DNA of 21,340 nt, from NCBI GenBank assembly GCA_905397405.1, contig CAJPVJ010000693.1:1-21340 (forward strand). The letters run 5' to 3'. Position numbers and translations under genes: made by a program. The notes beneath the pieces were generated by a model. The model was not told the DNA's origin and searched no databases. It saw nothing but the letters and a program-made list of their open reading frames with translations. Below are positions 1 through 9,848 of the stretch, in pieces. How positions within the stretch are numbered: the first letter of the stretch is position 1; each line of letters begins with the position of its first letter. This stretch comes from Oppiella nova. Lineage: Eukaryota > Arthropoda > Arachnida > Sarcoptiformes > Oppiidae.

Positions 1-176
1 GGTTTGGGATTCGTCTGAATCCCTATTACTGTTCAGAACAAGAATTACTGAATTCCATCGAAAAGCTATTGAATGATAAGGAATTGAATGAAAGATTATC
101 CGTCGCTTCCAAACGAATGCTTAGTTCTGAAAGTCTTCAAAAGGCCGCACAACTCATCGAGAATCTCGTCAAATGA
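1..176 (+). CDS. UDP-glycosyltransferase A, 3' end only
   Basis: The window opens inside a UGT gene. Frame 3 (first whole codon at base 3) encodes the C-terminal 57 residues and ends with TGA at 174-176. Over 176 bases it differs from the end of the next UGT (2303-2478) at only three positions: two silent third-base changes and TGA versus TAA. The encoded tail is therefore identical. It covers the last helices after the UDP-sugar binding motif; no C-terminal membrane anchor is present, unlike classical animal UGTs. Homology stops almost at the stop codon. It is the first of at least three tandem copies; the rest of the gene lies outside the window. Confidence 0.85.
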   Translation, partial: FGIRLNPYYCSEQELLNSIEKLLNDKELNERLSVASKRMLSSESLQKAAQLIENLVK

Positions 177-710
177 TATATTCAAACATCACATGATTTA
201 TATATTAAATCAAAATATTTACTCATTGTTTATATTAATGCACTAAATGTTATAACTTTTAGGACAAACGCACTAAAATAGGTGATAATCTAGAGTGCAG
301 TCCAGACAGACAATGATTTAGTGGAAGAATTTATTAAAATGCACTCAATTTTGATGAGGTGTACAAGTTATAAACCATTTTAATTACAAATAAAAATTTA
401 ATCTGTACTTAATGTGTTGTTTTATATTTTTGTTAATAAAATATTATGTTGAATATTATTTTAAATTATGAAATTCAAATATAAGTTATAAGACCATATT
501 ATGGTACTATGTGACTAAAAATGTATTTTGTGGCTTTTAATGAAATGAATTAATAGATTTTTTGATGATAGTTTATCATGAGTGTCTTATGAATTATATT
601 TATTTTGAACTTAATTACATGTAAGTACAAACGTAGATCAAGGAATAAATATAATTATTCTTTAATGTACAGCACATACTGTATAATGTACTTTAAGTAA
701 AAGTCTCTGC

Positions 711-750
711 ATTATTCTGCACTATTCTGTACTATTCTGTACTATTCTGT
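711..750. repeat. Four-copy 10-bp tandem repeat
   Basis: Four head-to-tail copies of a 10-mer close to ACTATTCTGT; the first copy is ATTATTCTGC. They are flanked on both sides by CTCTGC. The repeat lies about 210 bp upstream of the UGT B start codon. Confidence 0.85.
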
Positions 751-858
751 CTCTGCAATAAAAAAGTAAATCCACTTATTTATCATAAGATTATTTAGGT
801 ATTTTAGATAAAGATATGCAAACTATGATATTTGACGTATTTATTTATGTTATAGCGC

Positions 859-866
859 TATAAAAG
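859..866 (+). promoter_or_regulatory. TATA box of UGT B
   Basis: TATAAAAG starts 100 bp upstream of the UGT B ATG (959). UGT C has a comparable box 107 bp upstream of its own ATG. The matched spacing in two copies with otherwise different upstream sequence supports a real core promoter. TATA-driven promoters are common in inducible genes; inducibility here is inference. Confidence 0.6.
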
Positions 867-958
867 TGTCTGGACCTGCAATCATTTGCTCATAACTTAA
901 AGTGCAAAAAGTTATTTAAATCATTAATATTTTCTCAAATTAACAAAATATTGCTAAA

Positions 959-2478
959 ATGGCCAACAAGTTGACAATATTGGTGGCACCCATGGAAGGT
1001 GTGGGTCATGTGAATGCCTGCATTGGTTTGGCTGAAGTGCTTCAAAGTCGTGGCCATCACATAGTGTTTGTGACCGACCAGTCATTCACTGGAAAGTTGT
1101 CTTCGTATGGATTCACTGAAGAAATACTCGTTTCTGAAGAAAGCGATAAAAAGGATCAAAAGCCCGGAGAGACCGGCGCCAAACATTTACTACAATCAGG
1201 AGTTTTATCAGGAGTTTCGTCGTATGAATCCATGAAAATCATATCTTCTTTACCTTTCTTTGAGGAGATGATTGACAAAATGCGCGCAAATGAACCAAAG
1301 CTTAAGGCAATTATTGCCAAATATAATCCGGATCTCTATATCATTGATAGCTTCGCGGGTTCGCCGACACTAATCCACTCGAATAAGCCCTGGGTTTTCC
1401 TATCTAGCAGTAATCCGTTATTTGTATTAAAGGACGACAGGACACCGCCCTCCTGTTCGCCAGTCAACCCCAAATAAATTTTATTAATAACGTAATAATA
1501 ATAATAATTTATGTAAAAATTAACAAATTATAAGGCAATTTAAAACTACATAAACAATAGTAATTCTTCTTTATGTTCTGATCATTTGTTTTACAATGAA
1601 ATAAGATTTTAATGTTATTTATTTGGTGTGCAGGCTATCCGTCGAATGGAGACCCCTCTGAATGGGAAGAGTTTAAAGAATTAGGAAAAGATTTGTTTAC
1701 AAAACAAAGCATAAAATACAACGAATGGATGAGAGAAGAAGGCTTTCCCGTAACTACTAATAACAAAGCAATCATTGACTCCCCGTATCTCAATATCTAT
1801 GGCTATCCCGAAGAACTCGATTACATAGATATCCGACCCCTTCCTGACAAGTGGTTCAGAGTCGACGCGTTTATGAGAAAAGGAGAGCAAGAATTCAAAN
1901 GGTTCAGAGTCGACGCGTTTATGAGAAAAGGAGAGCAAGAATTCAAAATTCCCGATAAAATTCGTGAAAGAGATGAACAAAAAAGTAAATTAATTTACCT
2001 CTCAATGGGTTCTATGGGTTCAGTGGACGTGAATCTTATGAAGAGATTTGTGGCGATTCTCTCGAAATCCAACCATAAGTTCATTGTCTCGAAAGGAGTT
2101 CGCGGCGATGAATATGAATTGGCGGACAATATGTGGGGCGAGAAGTCGGTTCAGCAAACAAAAGTGTTGCCATTAGTAGATCTCGTGATAACTCACGGCG
2201 GGAACAACTCGGTCACCGAAACCTTTAGCTATGGAAAGCCTATGATTTTAATGCCTTTGTTTTCGGATCAGTTCGATAACGCACAGAGAGTTCAGGAAAA
2301 GGGGTTTGGGATTCGTCTGAATCCCTATTACTGTTCAGAACAAGAATTACTGAATTCCATCGAAAAGCTATTGAATGATAAGGAATTGAATGAAAGATTA
2401 TCCGTCGCTTCCAAACGAATGCTTAGTTCCGAAAGTCTTCAAAAGGCCGCACAACTCATCGAAAATCTCGTCAAATAA
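959..2478 (+). CDS. UDP-glycosyltransferase B, bacterial (MGT-like) type
   Basis: Predicted soluble family 1 glycosyltransferase (GT-B fold) that would move a sugar from a UDP-sugar to small lipophilic acceptors, a detoxification role in mites. Exon 1 starts at ATG 959 in a good context (AAAATGG) and encodes the acceptor half. H17 in GVGHVNA matches the catalytic His position of macrolide-type UGTs. Exon 2 begins after CAG at 1634 and encodes the donor half, with the UGT signature THGGNNSVTE followed by a DQFDNAQ element. There is no signal peptide or C-terminal membrane helix. The acceptor needs one base from exon 1 (phase 1). GT donors in that phase lie at 1455 (keeps the conserved TPPS) and 1410 (loses NPLFVL); which is used is unresolved. 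An N at 1900 sits between identical 47-bp copies and adds 16 false residues. A possible AATAAA lies at 2653. Confidence 0.85.
1853..1947. repeat. Assembly join: 47-bp duplicate around a single N
   Basis: Bases 1853-1899 and 1901-1947 are identical and separated by the only N in the window (1900). The 48-base insertion keeps the reading frame, so it does not show as a break. Without it, exon 2 of UGT B is 797 bases, against 794 in UGT C; the remaining codon is explained by a one-residue difference in the following loop. This is two overlapping contig ends joined without merging, not biology. Confidence 0.93.
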
Positions 2479-3057
2479 TACATCAATAATAAGACATTTT
2501 TAAACTTTTTAAATGTTTTTTCAATAACTTATTTTGATGTCAGATAAATGGGGGAAAGGGAGTAGAACCGGGGTCCCCAGATGACATGTCTGGTGTCTTT
2601 ATTTTTAAACTTTATTTTAAGTTAATATTCATAAAAAGTTATTTTATTTCTAAATAAAAGATTGTTTTGATTAATTTTATATAAATTCAAATGATATCAT
2701 ATTAATTAGTTGATCAAATAGTAATTACAATTTATATAACATTACAACCATTTCAATATGTTATATAAAATGTTTAAAATTATTTAATAAACCAGAGATT
2801 TGAAAGAATCAGACATTAATTATTGTGTTGTTTAAAAAATATGTACAAATTAAATGTGTAGTCATTTACCATGTAATGTCATGACTATACAAATCTAGTC
2901 ATTAATTTTGTCATTTGAATCTATATTGGTGTCTTTTTACATGTATAGTCTATAAATAGAATGAATATTCTTATATTCCTATCAAATCTTATAATACTTG
3001 TATGAAAACTTATATACAGTAAGCTATAGTCGGAAGCAATTGTTGTAATTATTAAAT
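2479..3057. other. Intergenic spacer between UGT B and UGT C
   Basis: AT-rich with no coding frame. A short GC-rich island at about 2560-2595 contains GGGGTCCCC followed by a 5-bp inverted repeat (CCAGA/TCTGG around seven bases). I assign it no function. A possible AATAAA of UGT B lies at 2653-2658. Confidence 0.6.
2951..2958 (+). promoter_or_regulatory. TATA box of UGT C
   Basis: TATAAATA begins 107 bp upstream of the UGT C ATG (3058), nearly the same spacing as in UGT B. Confidence 0.55.
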
Positions 3058-4424
3058 ATGAATTCTGGTGTCAAGAAAGTGTTGACAATATTGGTGGCAA
3101 CCATGGAAGGTGTGGCTCACGTGAACGCCTGCATCGGTTTGGCTCAATCTCTTCGAGATCGCGGCCACAGAATTGTATTCATTGTCGACAAGTCATGGAA
3201 AGGACGGTTAGTTCGCTATGGCTTTGAAGAGGAGATACTTTTGAAGGCAAACACTAACCCAACTGAACCGGGAGTAGAGGACGCCAATAGACTATTCATG
3301 TCTGGACTCATATCAGGGAACTCTCCTTTGGACAAAATCAAAATGTTGTCCACCGAAGACTTTTTTATGGATAATTTTAATACAATTGTCACAAATGAGG
3401 AACTTTTGAAACATATTGTCACCAAATATAAGCCGGATCTCTTTATAATTGACCACTTCATTGGTTCGCCAACACTTATCTATTCAGACAAACCTTGGAT
3501 TGTGTTATGTAGTGGTAATCCACTGTATGTACTGAATAGCGAGACAACTCCCCTCCATTCTCGGGTATCTCTTGTAGAATAAGTTTCATTAATACATGAA
3601 TTTATTATTTAAAACAAATTGTATTTTTAGGCTTTCCATCTGATGGCGATCGCAGTCTTTGGCCACAATTCAGAGAAATATCAATAAAATTGTTTGAAAA
3701 ACTTAGCCTTAAATACAATGAATGGCTTATAAGCAGAGGATTTCCAGCGATTCCTAATTTCCGATGTATTCCCGACTCTCCTTATCTTAATCTCTATATA
3801 TTTCCCGAAGAGCTCGACTACACCGACGTTAGACCCGTTCCTCACAAGTGGTTTAGGATTGAATCAATTGTGAGGAAAGAAGAGGAATCTTTTGAATTAC
3901 CGGAAATGTTTAGAAATACTGTTTCGAAGCAACAATTGATTTATTTATCGTTGGGTTCAATGGCTTCCATTGATATCGAGTTAATGAAACGTTTGGTAAA
4001 AATTCTGTCCAAAAGTCAGCATAAATTTATCGTTTCAAAGGGTATTCGCGGCGATGAATATGAATTGGCGGACAATATGTGGGGCCAGAAGTCGGTTCCG
4101 CAGACAAAAGTGTTGCCATTAGTAGATCTCGTGATAACTCACGGCGGGAACAGCACTATATGTGAGACGTTTAGTTACGGAAAGCCTATGATTGTAATGC
4201 CATTATTTGCCGATCAGTTCGATAACGCACAGAGAGTTGAGGAAAAGGGGTTTGGGATACGACTCGATCCCAACAACTGTTCGGATCAAGAATTACTGAA
4301 TTCTATGGAAAGGCTATTAAATAATGCGGAACTGAAAGAGAGATTATCCGTCGCTTCCAAACGAATCCTAAACTCCGATAGTCTTCTAAAAGCTGTACAA
4401 CTCATCGAAAATCTTGTGATTTAA
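3058..4424 (+). CDS. UDP-glycosyltransferase C, bacterial (MGT-like) type
   Basis: Tandem paralogue of UGT B with the same two-exon plan. Exon 1 (from ATG 3058) encodes the acceptor-binding half, with H21 in GVAHVNA as the likely catalytic base. Exon 2 (3631-4424, after TTTTTAG) encodes the donor half with THGGNSTICE and a DQFDNAQ element. There is no signal peptide or membrane anchor, so it is probably cytosolic. The exon junction is odd. The best-looking donor (CGG|GTATCT, GT at 3565) leaves phase 0, while the only acceptor needs phase 1. The only GT in phase 1 near the end of exon 1 is at 3515, which would delete the conserved NPLYVL...TP stretch. The copy may have a small indel there or use an unexpected splice. 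Parts are nearly identical to UGT B. AATAAA occurs at 4439 and 4443. Confidence 0.83.
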
Positions 4425-5931
4425 TGTAAATTAAGTACAATAAATAAACTGAAATAGTAGTGATTTATTTTGTTTTGAGCATTTGATATTTAAAAATAAT
4501 ATTAAATTAAAAATAACATCTGTACGTGACTTAAATATCCAATGCCTTAGTCTTATTTAGATGGGAAAGAAATGGTAGAATTTAATTTTTAATATACTTT
4601 CAATACAATGAAACTGGACTCACAAGTCAGTAAAACTTGTTCAAATGTTTTATTGAATAATTCTGATATATATAATTAATTATTTTATTACAACAATTTT
4701 TATCGACTTTCAATAAGGATTAAAATACTATTAATGTTAAATTAAGTTACAGTATTTGTACAGAAATCTGTATACTATTAACTAACTATTTTATCTGAAC
4801 TTTTGATTTTATCTAAAGTGTCAAAGTTGTACCAATTCATAAACAATTGATAAAATGAACATATTAAATAAATTGGTAGACATTTAATTAATGAAAAGTT
4901 TTTATTATACTATTCTAGTTCAATACAGTCCATATTTTAAAATTATGTTAGTATTTGTTTGTCGCTGATAATTAAATCACGATTAAAAGCACTATGAATA
5001 GTGATACATAATCTCGATCAACTTGTTCATTTCAATGTAAACATGTCTTAAGACTAAAATGTTAGTAAGATGCTATTCTGCTATTCAAGTCGACAAAGTT
5101 TTGGCTTTGAATTTTGACAAAATACAATGATATATTAGTTATTTGTACAAATTTATCTCATAGTCACGCCTAAGGTCTAAATTTAAGACGTTTCTTAAAA
5201 TTAATTTTCAATTGCATTAGATTTGAACGAGAAGTTCAATTTGAAGGACAATGTTATGTATGGAGTCCTTGGAAAAACGTCTCTCTCTCTCTCTCTCTCT
5301 CGTTTATAAAATTCCCATTTATTTATTAAATTGTAAGTTTATAAAAAATTATGTTTATTAGTTTACTGTACTGTATAGCCAGTACTGTAATATTATAGCG
5401 GTGGAAATATTCTGTGAACAAATTCTGGTGTCAAACAAATGGCATTCAAAAGTGGTATAAGAGATGCCGCTCTCATCATAACACACCTGTATATTGACAT
5501 ACAGTAGACTTCATGACATTTAAAATATAATTTATTTAATTAAAAAACAAAAATTCAAAATCATTATGAAGTTTGAATATAATATCGATTAAAATAATGC
5601 GATATTACATAAAATAAATTGCTTTTCATATGACAATGCATTATATGATAGGAGACACTAACGAGTGATATATGCATACAAAGTGGTCGACTGTAGCACT
5701 GATCACATGTTTGGCATATATTTGAATGTTGTTTTGAAAGAGACTTAATTTTCATTTCATTAGCCATTCAGTTGAGTGAATGCTTTGTGATGTGACACAC
5801 AATCAACTCATCATTTGTTAGCTTTTCTTATACTTTGAGTTCACATTTGTTTGCATCGATTGCAGTGTTTGTTGTGTTGACCACTCTTTCAGTTGATTTG
5901 ATTTGGTTTTGTTGTCATCACATCTCAAGAC
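4425..5931. other. Intergenic region upstream of the SWEET gene
   Basis: About 1.5 kb of AT-rich DNA. Apart from the UGT C polyadenylation signals (4439-4448) and a CT microsatellite (5281-5301), no feature was recognised. Short open frames at 5564-5767 (-) and 5835-6017 (+) look like chance. The last 150 bp probably hold the SWEET promoter and 5' UTR. Confidence 0.6.
5281..5301. repeat. (CT)n microsatellite
   Basis: About ten CT units in an otherwise AT-rich gap, about 630 bp upstream of the SWEET ATG. CT/GA tracts can bind GAGA-type factors in arthropods; here that is only a possibility. Confidence 0.9.
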
Positions 5932-7398
5932 ATGACACTAATAGAGACGATCGCATTGGTGGCCACAATCATCACTATTATCTCATTCCTCAGTGGACTG
6001 TAAGACTCACCAATTAATTGATCCCAATTTAAATATATGTATTGATTGTCATGAAAACAGATCCATTTGTCTGAATATCTACCGGAAAGGATCCACTCAT
6101 GAGTTCTCGTCCATACCATTCATAGCCGGAGTCTTGTGGTTAGGGTTTTGTTTGTTTGACACAAATTGTTATCTTTTATAAAGTATTTTGTGTTTTCTTT
6201 TCAAAAGTGGTTTTAATTGAAACATATTTTTGTCACTTTTTTGTTGTTTGATTGCATCGATTGGACAACAGTTGCACTCTTTGGTTAAGATATGGTTATA
6301 TGCTTTCGGATGAGACCATGATTTTTGTCAATACCATCGGCCTATCACTGCAAGCCTTTTATCTGATCTGGTTTTACGCCTTTACCATCAAACGAGTACA
6401 ACAATTACCTCATTATTCAACAATTTGTCATAACTTTAGCCTAAGTTTCTAATGTCTTATAACTAACACCTATCACTGCAAGCCTTTTATCTGATCTGGT
6501 TTTACGCCTTTACCATCAAACGAGTACAACAATTACCTCATTATTCAACAATTTGTCATAACTTTAGCCTAAGTTTCTAATGTCTTATAACTAACCATCA
6601 CTTCTAGAGTCAACTCAACAAACAAATTGGTTTCTTATTATCACTGCTGGTGTTGGCGTATATGGTGGTGGAGTCGCGATCGGATCCCACGTATTTGGCC
6701 GGACTCTTGGCCTGTATCTCATCGCTGGTGTTCTGCGCGGCGCCGTTGGCTTTGGTCCGCGACGTCGTCCAGTCCAAGAGCTCCGAGAAGTTGCCATTCA
6801 TTCTCATTATATCGTCGTTTATGGTGACTATTATGTGGTTTCTGTACGGACTGGTCATCAAAGATCAGTTCGTGTCCGTCACTAACGGTATCGGAGCCCT
6901 CATTAACACCGTTCAGTTGTCTCTGTTTGTCATTTATCCAAATAAAGCCAAAACACAGGTTTGTATTCATTTGAAAAGTTGCTAATTATTTGTTTCTATG
7001 ATTTTTTTAATGAATTAATTTTTTATTTTACAGTAATTTAAGTATTTACTGAACAATGCATTTGATTTGCTCAACTAATGCTATTTTCTGAGTTTATAAT
7101 AAAATTCAGTTATTTTTCTTATGTTTTCTATATTTTTTAGTGCCAATTGTTATTTTTAGATATTTTTAAGTACTCAAACAAATTGTTATGCAATTAATGA
7201 TTATAATTTTCAATAAAATTTTTATAATGAATTTGCTTGCTGATATCTTATAGAATATTGGTATTTTAATATTTTAATAATTTTTAGAGACCAGTAAACA
7301 GTTACTAAAACAACACTTTTTCTTATTTATAGGCAAACGATTTACGGGAATCTCTATTGAATAGTCAAAATGATTTGAAACCCGTACTTAAGCTGTGA
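5932..7398 (+). CDS. SWEET-family sugar transporter
   Basis: Predicted seven-helix sugar facilitator of the SWEET/MtN3 family (animal SWEET1; slv in Drosophila), which moves sugars passively across plasma or Golgi membranes. Five exons join in frame with GT-AG introns: 5932-5999, 6061-6138, 6272-6395, 6608-6958, 7333-7398, giving 228 aa, normal for the family. The first MtN3 repeat includes RKGSTHEFSSIPFIAGVL, then CTLWLRYGYML and the VNTIG element. The second repeat carries APLALVRDVVQSKSSEKLPF, TIMWFLYGL and the SVTNGIG element, mirroring the first as expected for the 3-1-3 helix plan. The C-terminal tail is short and polar. Introns are 61, 133, 212 and 374 bp; the third is inflated by a 127-bp tandem duplication that copies the end of exon 3 and its donor. 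The start ATG 5932 was chosen because it puts a hydrophobic first helix directly at the N-terminus. Confidence 0.88.
6341..6595. repeat. 127-bp tandem duplication across the SWEET exon 3 / intron 3 boundary
   Basis: Bases 6341-6467 recur without change at 6469-6595 (period 128). The unit holds the last 55 coding bases of exon 3, its GT donor (6396) and the first part of intron 3, so a second intact donor stands at 6524. Only the first copy connects to the exon 3 acceptor. Without the duplication intron 3 would be 84 bp, typical of this window. The identity points to a very recent event or an assembly error. Confidence 0.93.
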
Positions 7399-7885
7399 TT
7401 TAAATTGTAATAATTTAATTTTATTTAATGGTATTATCATACTTATGACCAAAGCATAAATCTCGTCCATTTGTTGTCAACATTTATAATATTTATTAAG
7501 TTTTTAATATAATGTTTGTACAAAAAGAATATATTTTTATATCTCATTGACAATTTTAGTCAACATTAAAGCATTGGATTATTTATAAATTCATAACAAA
7601 TCGCTTTATTTATAGCTATAATACAGTATTAATAAAATACCTTTAAAAATACTTATTAATAAAATATAAATGATATCACGTTTAAAATTATTTGAAAGGG
7701 CAACAAATATGCAAATATACGGCAATATACTGGTAATTGTAAAACTAAGTTTAATATGTTTTTGGATATTTAGGGCAGTTTATTGTACGAATAACTTTTG
7801 ACTTCAAAATACTTGTTAAAACAATATTTGATTAATACCGGTAATTTATTATACGATATATCATTAGACTCTTATTAATAACATA
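7399..7885. other. Convergent spacer between SWEET and AGMO 3' ends
   Basis: AT-rich 3' flanks of two genes facing tail to tail. It contains a possible plus-strand signal for SWEET (AATAAA in the 7628-7636 stretch, also ATTAAA near 7565) and TTTATT at 7845-7850, which reads AATAAA on the minus strand for AGMO. No coding frame. Confidence 0.6.
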
Positions 7886-9848
7886 TTAGACATTATTAAT
7901 GAGTTGATTGAAAACATTAGCACATGTTTTGCGATTCATTGCATAAGCGAATAGAAATGATATTATTATGAAAATCATGGCCAGAATGAAGACCGACCTC
8001 TCGAATAGGGGGTCCAAGTGTTTGACAGACTGAACGCATTCTTCCACTTGTTTGGTCTGTTGGGACACCTGTTTGTCGGTTGTTGTCATAGTTTGGTCTT
8101 TCTTTTCAATAATCAGATTATATATGATGTAAATCAACCAAAATATAATCGACAATATATGCGAAAATCGTATGAAGAATAGGGTAGACATGAGAGTGAA
8201 TTGATGTTCACTTATATACCAATCAAAAGAACCCATAAAATAGTATTCGACCCCAAAATATAAGAAACAGCGAAACGCCTCCAAATATTGTCCCAATTTT
8301 CTAAGGATTAATTAATTAAGAAATTTAAGGTAATAATGAAAACTTAAGACAACTGTTGTATTATAAGATATACACACCGGTTGTCAAATAGAGCACCGAT
8401 TGATGTGAGGAACAGAATTATGTACACAATTCCTATGATCACTGTATATGAGGTGTATTTCTGTTCAATCATAAGATACATTAAATTAATTAATTTTTAT
8501 GAGCAATGAATTCATACAATAGTCGAGTGATCCGCTAATTGCATGAAAGCCAACATAAGAATCGAGATGTGAATCAATGTATAAAACTTTTTCCAGTGAG
8601 GGATATGGGGGTCGTAACCATATTTGGCTGCATTTGGCTCCAAAATGGGTGCATCTTCTAGTAGGCCGAGCCGAGGTTTGCCCGGTGCCCATCCAGGTCC
8701 TTTCCATATAACTGACCACTTATTGGACACACCCTTATAATTACAGAATTTGACGACCATTTGCCAATAATAACCAAATTGTAGAGTCAATGAATCGTAT
8801 GTCTTGGGCGTTGCCGAGACCAGTCCTAAGACAGGGCTTTCCTCGTATGACTGATAGGTCCCGAAAAGGCGGTCCCATAACATGATAGTAGTGCCATAAT
8901 TCTTGTCAATACAGTACCGGTTCTTTCCGTGATGTACTCTATGCTGACGCGGGGTATTGATTATGTATTCAATGAATCCTAAGTCACCCACTATTTCATT
9001 GTGTAACCAAATTTGATATAAAAAGCTCAGTTGGATGTGATATACGAGCAGTTGTGGCGGTATTATCAGCGCCAAAGGGATCGGGAATATCTGTAATAAT
9101 TGACAAACAAATGAAATTCATAGAGAATAGTGACAATTATAACAGACATCGTATAAAAAGAGGTCAAAAATAGTTGCTCTAATAGTTGCTGAGAAATTAA
9201 GATCTTCAGTCATGTGGTGGAAGTAATGTCCGGCCCATAAGATGTTCATTTCATGCATTGCTCGGTGCGTCCAATAAAGTGAAAGTTCACCCAAAAGTAA
9301 GGTCAGAATCCAAGTCCATATTGAGTCGATCGGCAATTCAATGATATGATAATTATCATAGATATAGAATAACGTGAATACGATTCCACTTATTATAAAA
9401 GATCTGCAAATAAAAAACAAAGCTTTAATACTACAATTCACTATATTTGCTGATATCAAGGTTTATGAATACAATACCGGCTTAAGACAAATATGAGAGA
9501 TGCGCCCAAATTGATGATAAAGTCTTGGAATCGACACAAATCCTTGCGTTGAACCAAACGAATGATTTGTTCAATAATCAATAGCATCACTATTACTGGG
9601 ATAAACTTCAGTACAGAATTAAATGAGTATACAGTAGGTGTTAGCAAAAATTGTGCTGGATCATGACTAACTGTAACTTCATATTTGGTGGCCTCATTCT
9701 GGTGGTCATCGGACTGGGTTTGTTCCATACGGACGAGTGATACCAAGTGTTGGATCAATGAAGTGGTCGTCTCTTTGATGCATTCCTCAATAGTAGAGAT
9801 ATTTGTGCTCAAAATAATTGATTCGTTTGTCTCATTCATTCTGTCCAT
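7886..9848 (-). CDS. AGMO: Alkylglycerol monooxygenase (fatty acid hydroxylase superfamily)
   Basis: Predicted ER membrane di-iron enzyme that cleaves the ether bond of alkylglycerols using O2 and tetrahydrobiopterin. Five exons join in frame with GT-AG introns of 57-77 bp: 9848-9478, 9403-9148, 9090-8518, 8460-8378, 8300-7886, giving 565 aa. The histidine set of the superfamily is complete: HRAMH (residues 170-174, followed by E175), HYFHH (183-187), H239 and HRVHH (259-263). Several hydrophobic segments lie before and after this core, and the AGMO-specific GPGWAPGKPRLG region follows. It is about 120 residues longer than human AGMO (445 aa). The extra length is a polar N-terminal stretch of about 70 residues and a C-terminal tail with a Lys/Gln/Thr-rich linker and one more hydrophobic helix. 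A later start at M4 is possible. Confidence 0.88.

Larger units (their letters stand above)
177..958. other. Intergenic spacer between UGT A and UGT B
   Basis: AT-rich spacer with no credible coding frame. A possible polyadenylation signal AATAAA for UGT A lies at 389-394. It also holds a 10-bp tandem repeat at 711-750 and the TATA box of UGT B at 859-866, both listed separately. Confidence 0.7.

Noticed and set aside
711-750. CRISPR-like spaced repeats
   Set aside because: The 10-mers are contiguous without spacers, and the genome is eukaryotic.
2560-2595. GC-rich palindromic island as a tRNA or terminator
   Set aside because: It lacks a tRNA cloverleaf and box A/B pattern, and such hairpin terminators do not apply to animal polymerase II genes.
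5564-5767. 67-codon minus-strand frame upstream of SWEET
   Set aside because: No recognisable domain, ordinary AT-rich composition and no splice partner; likely a chance frame.
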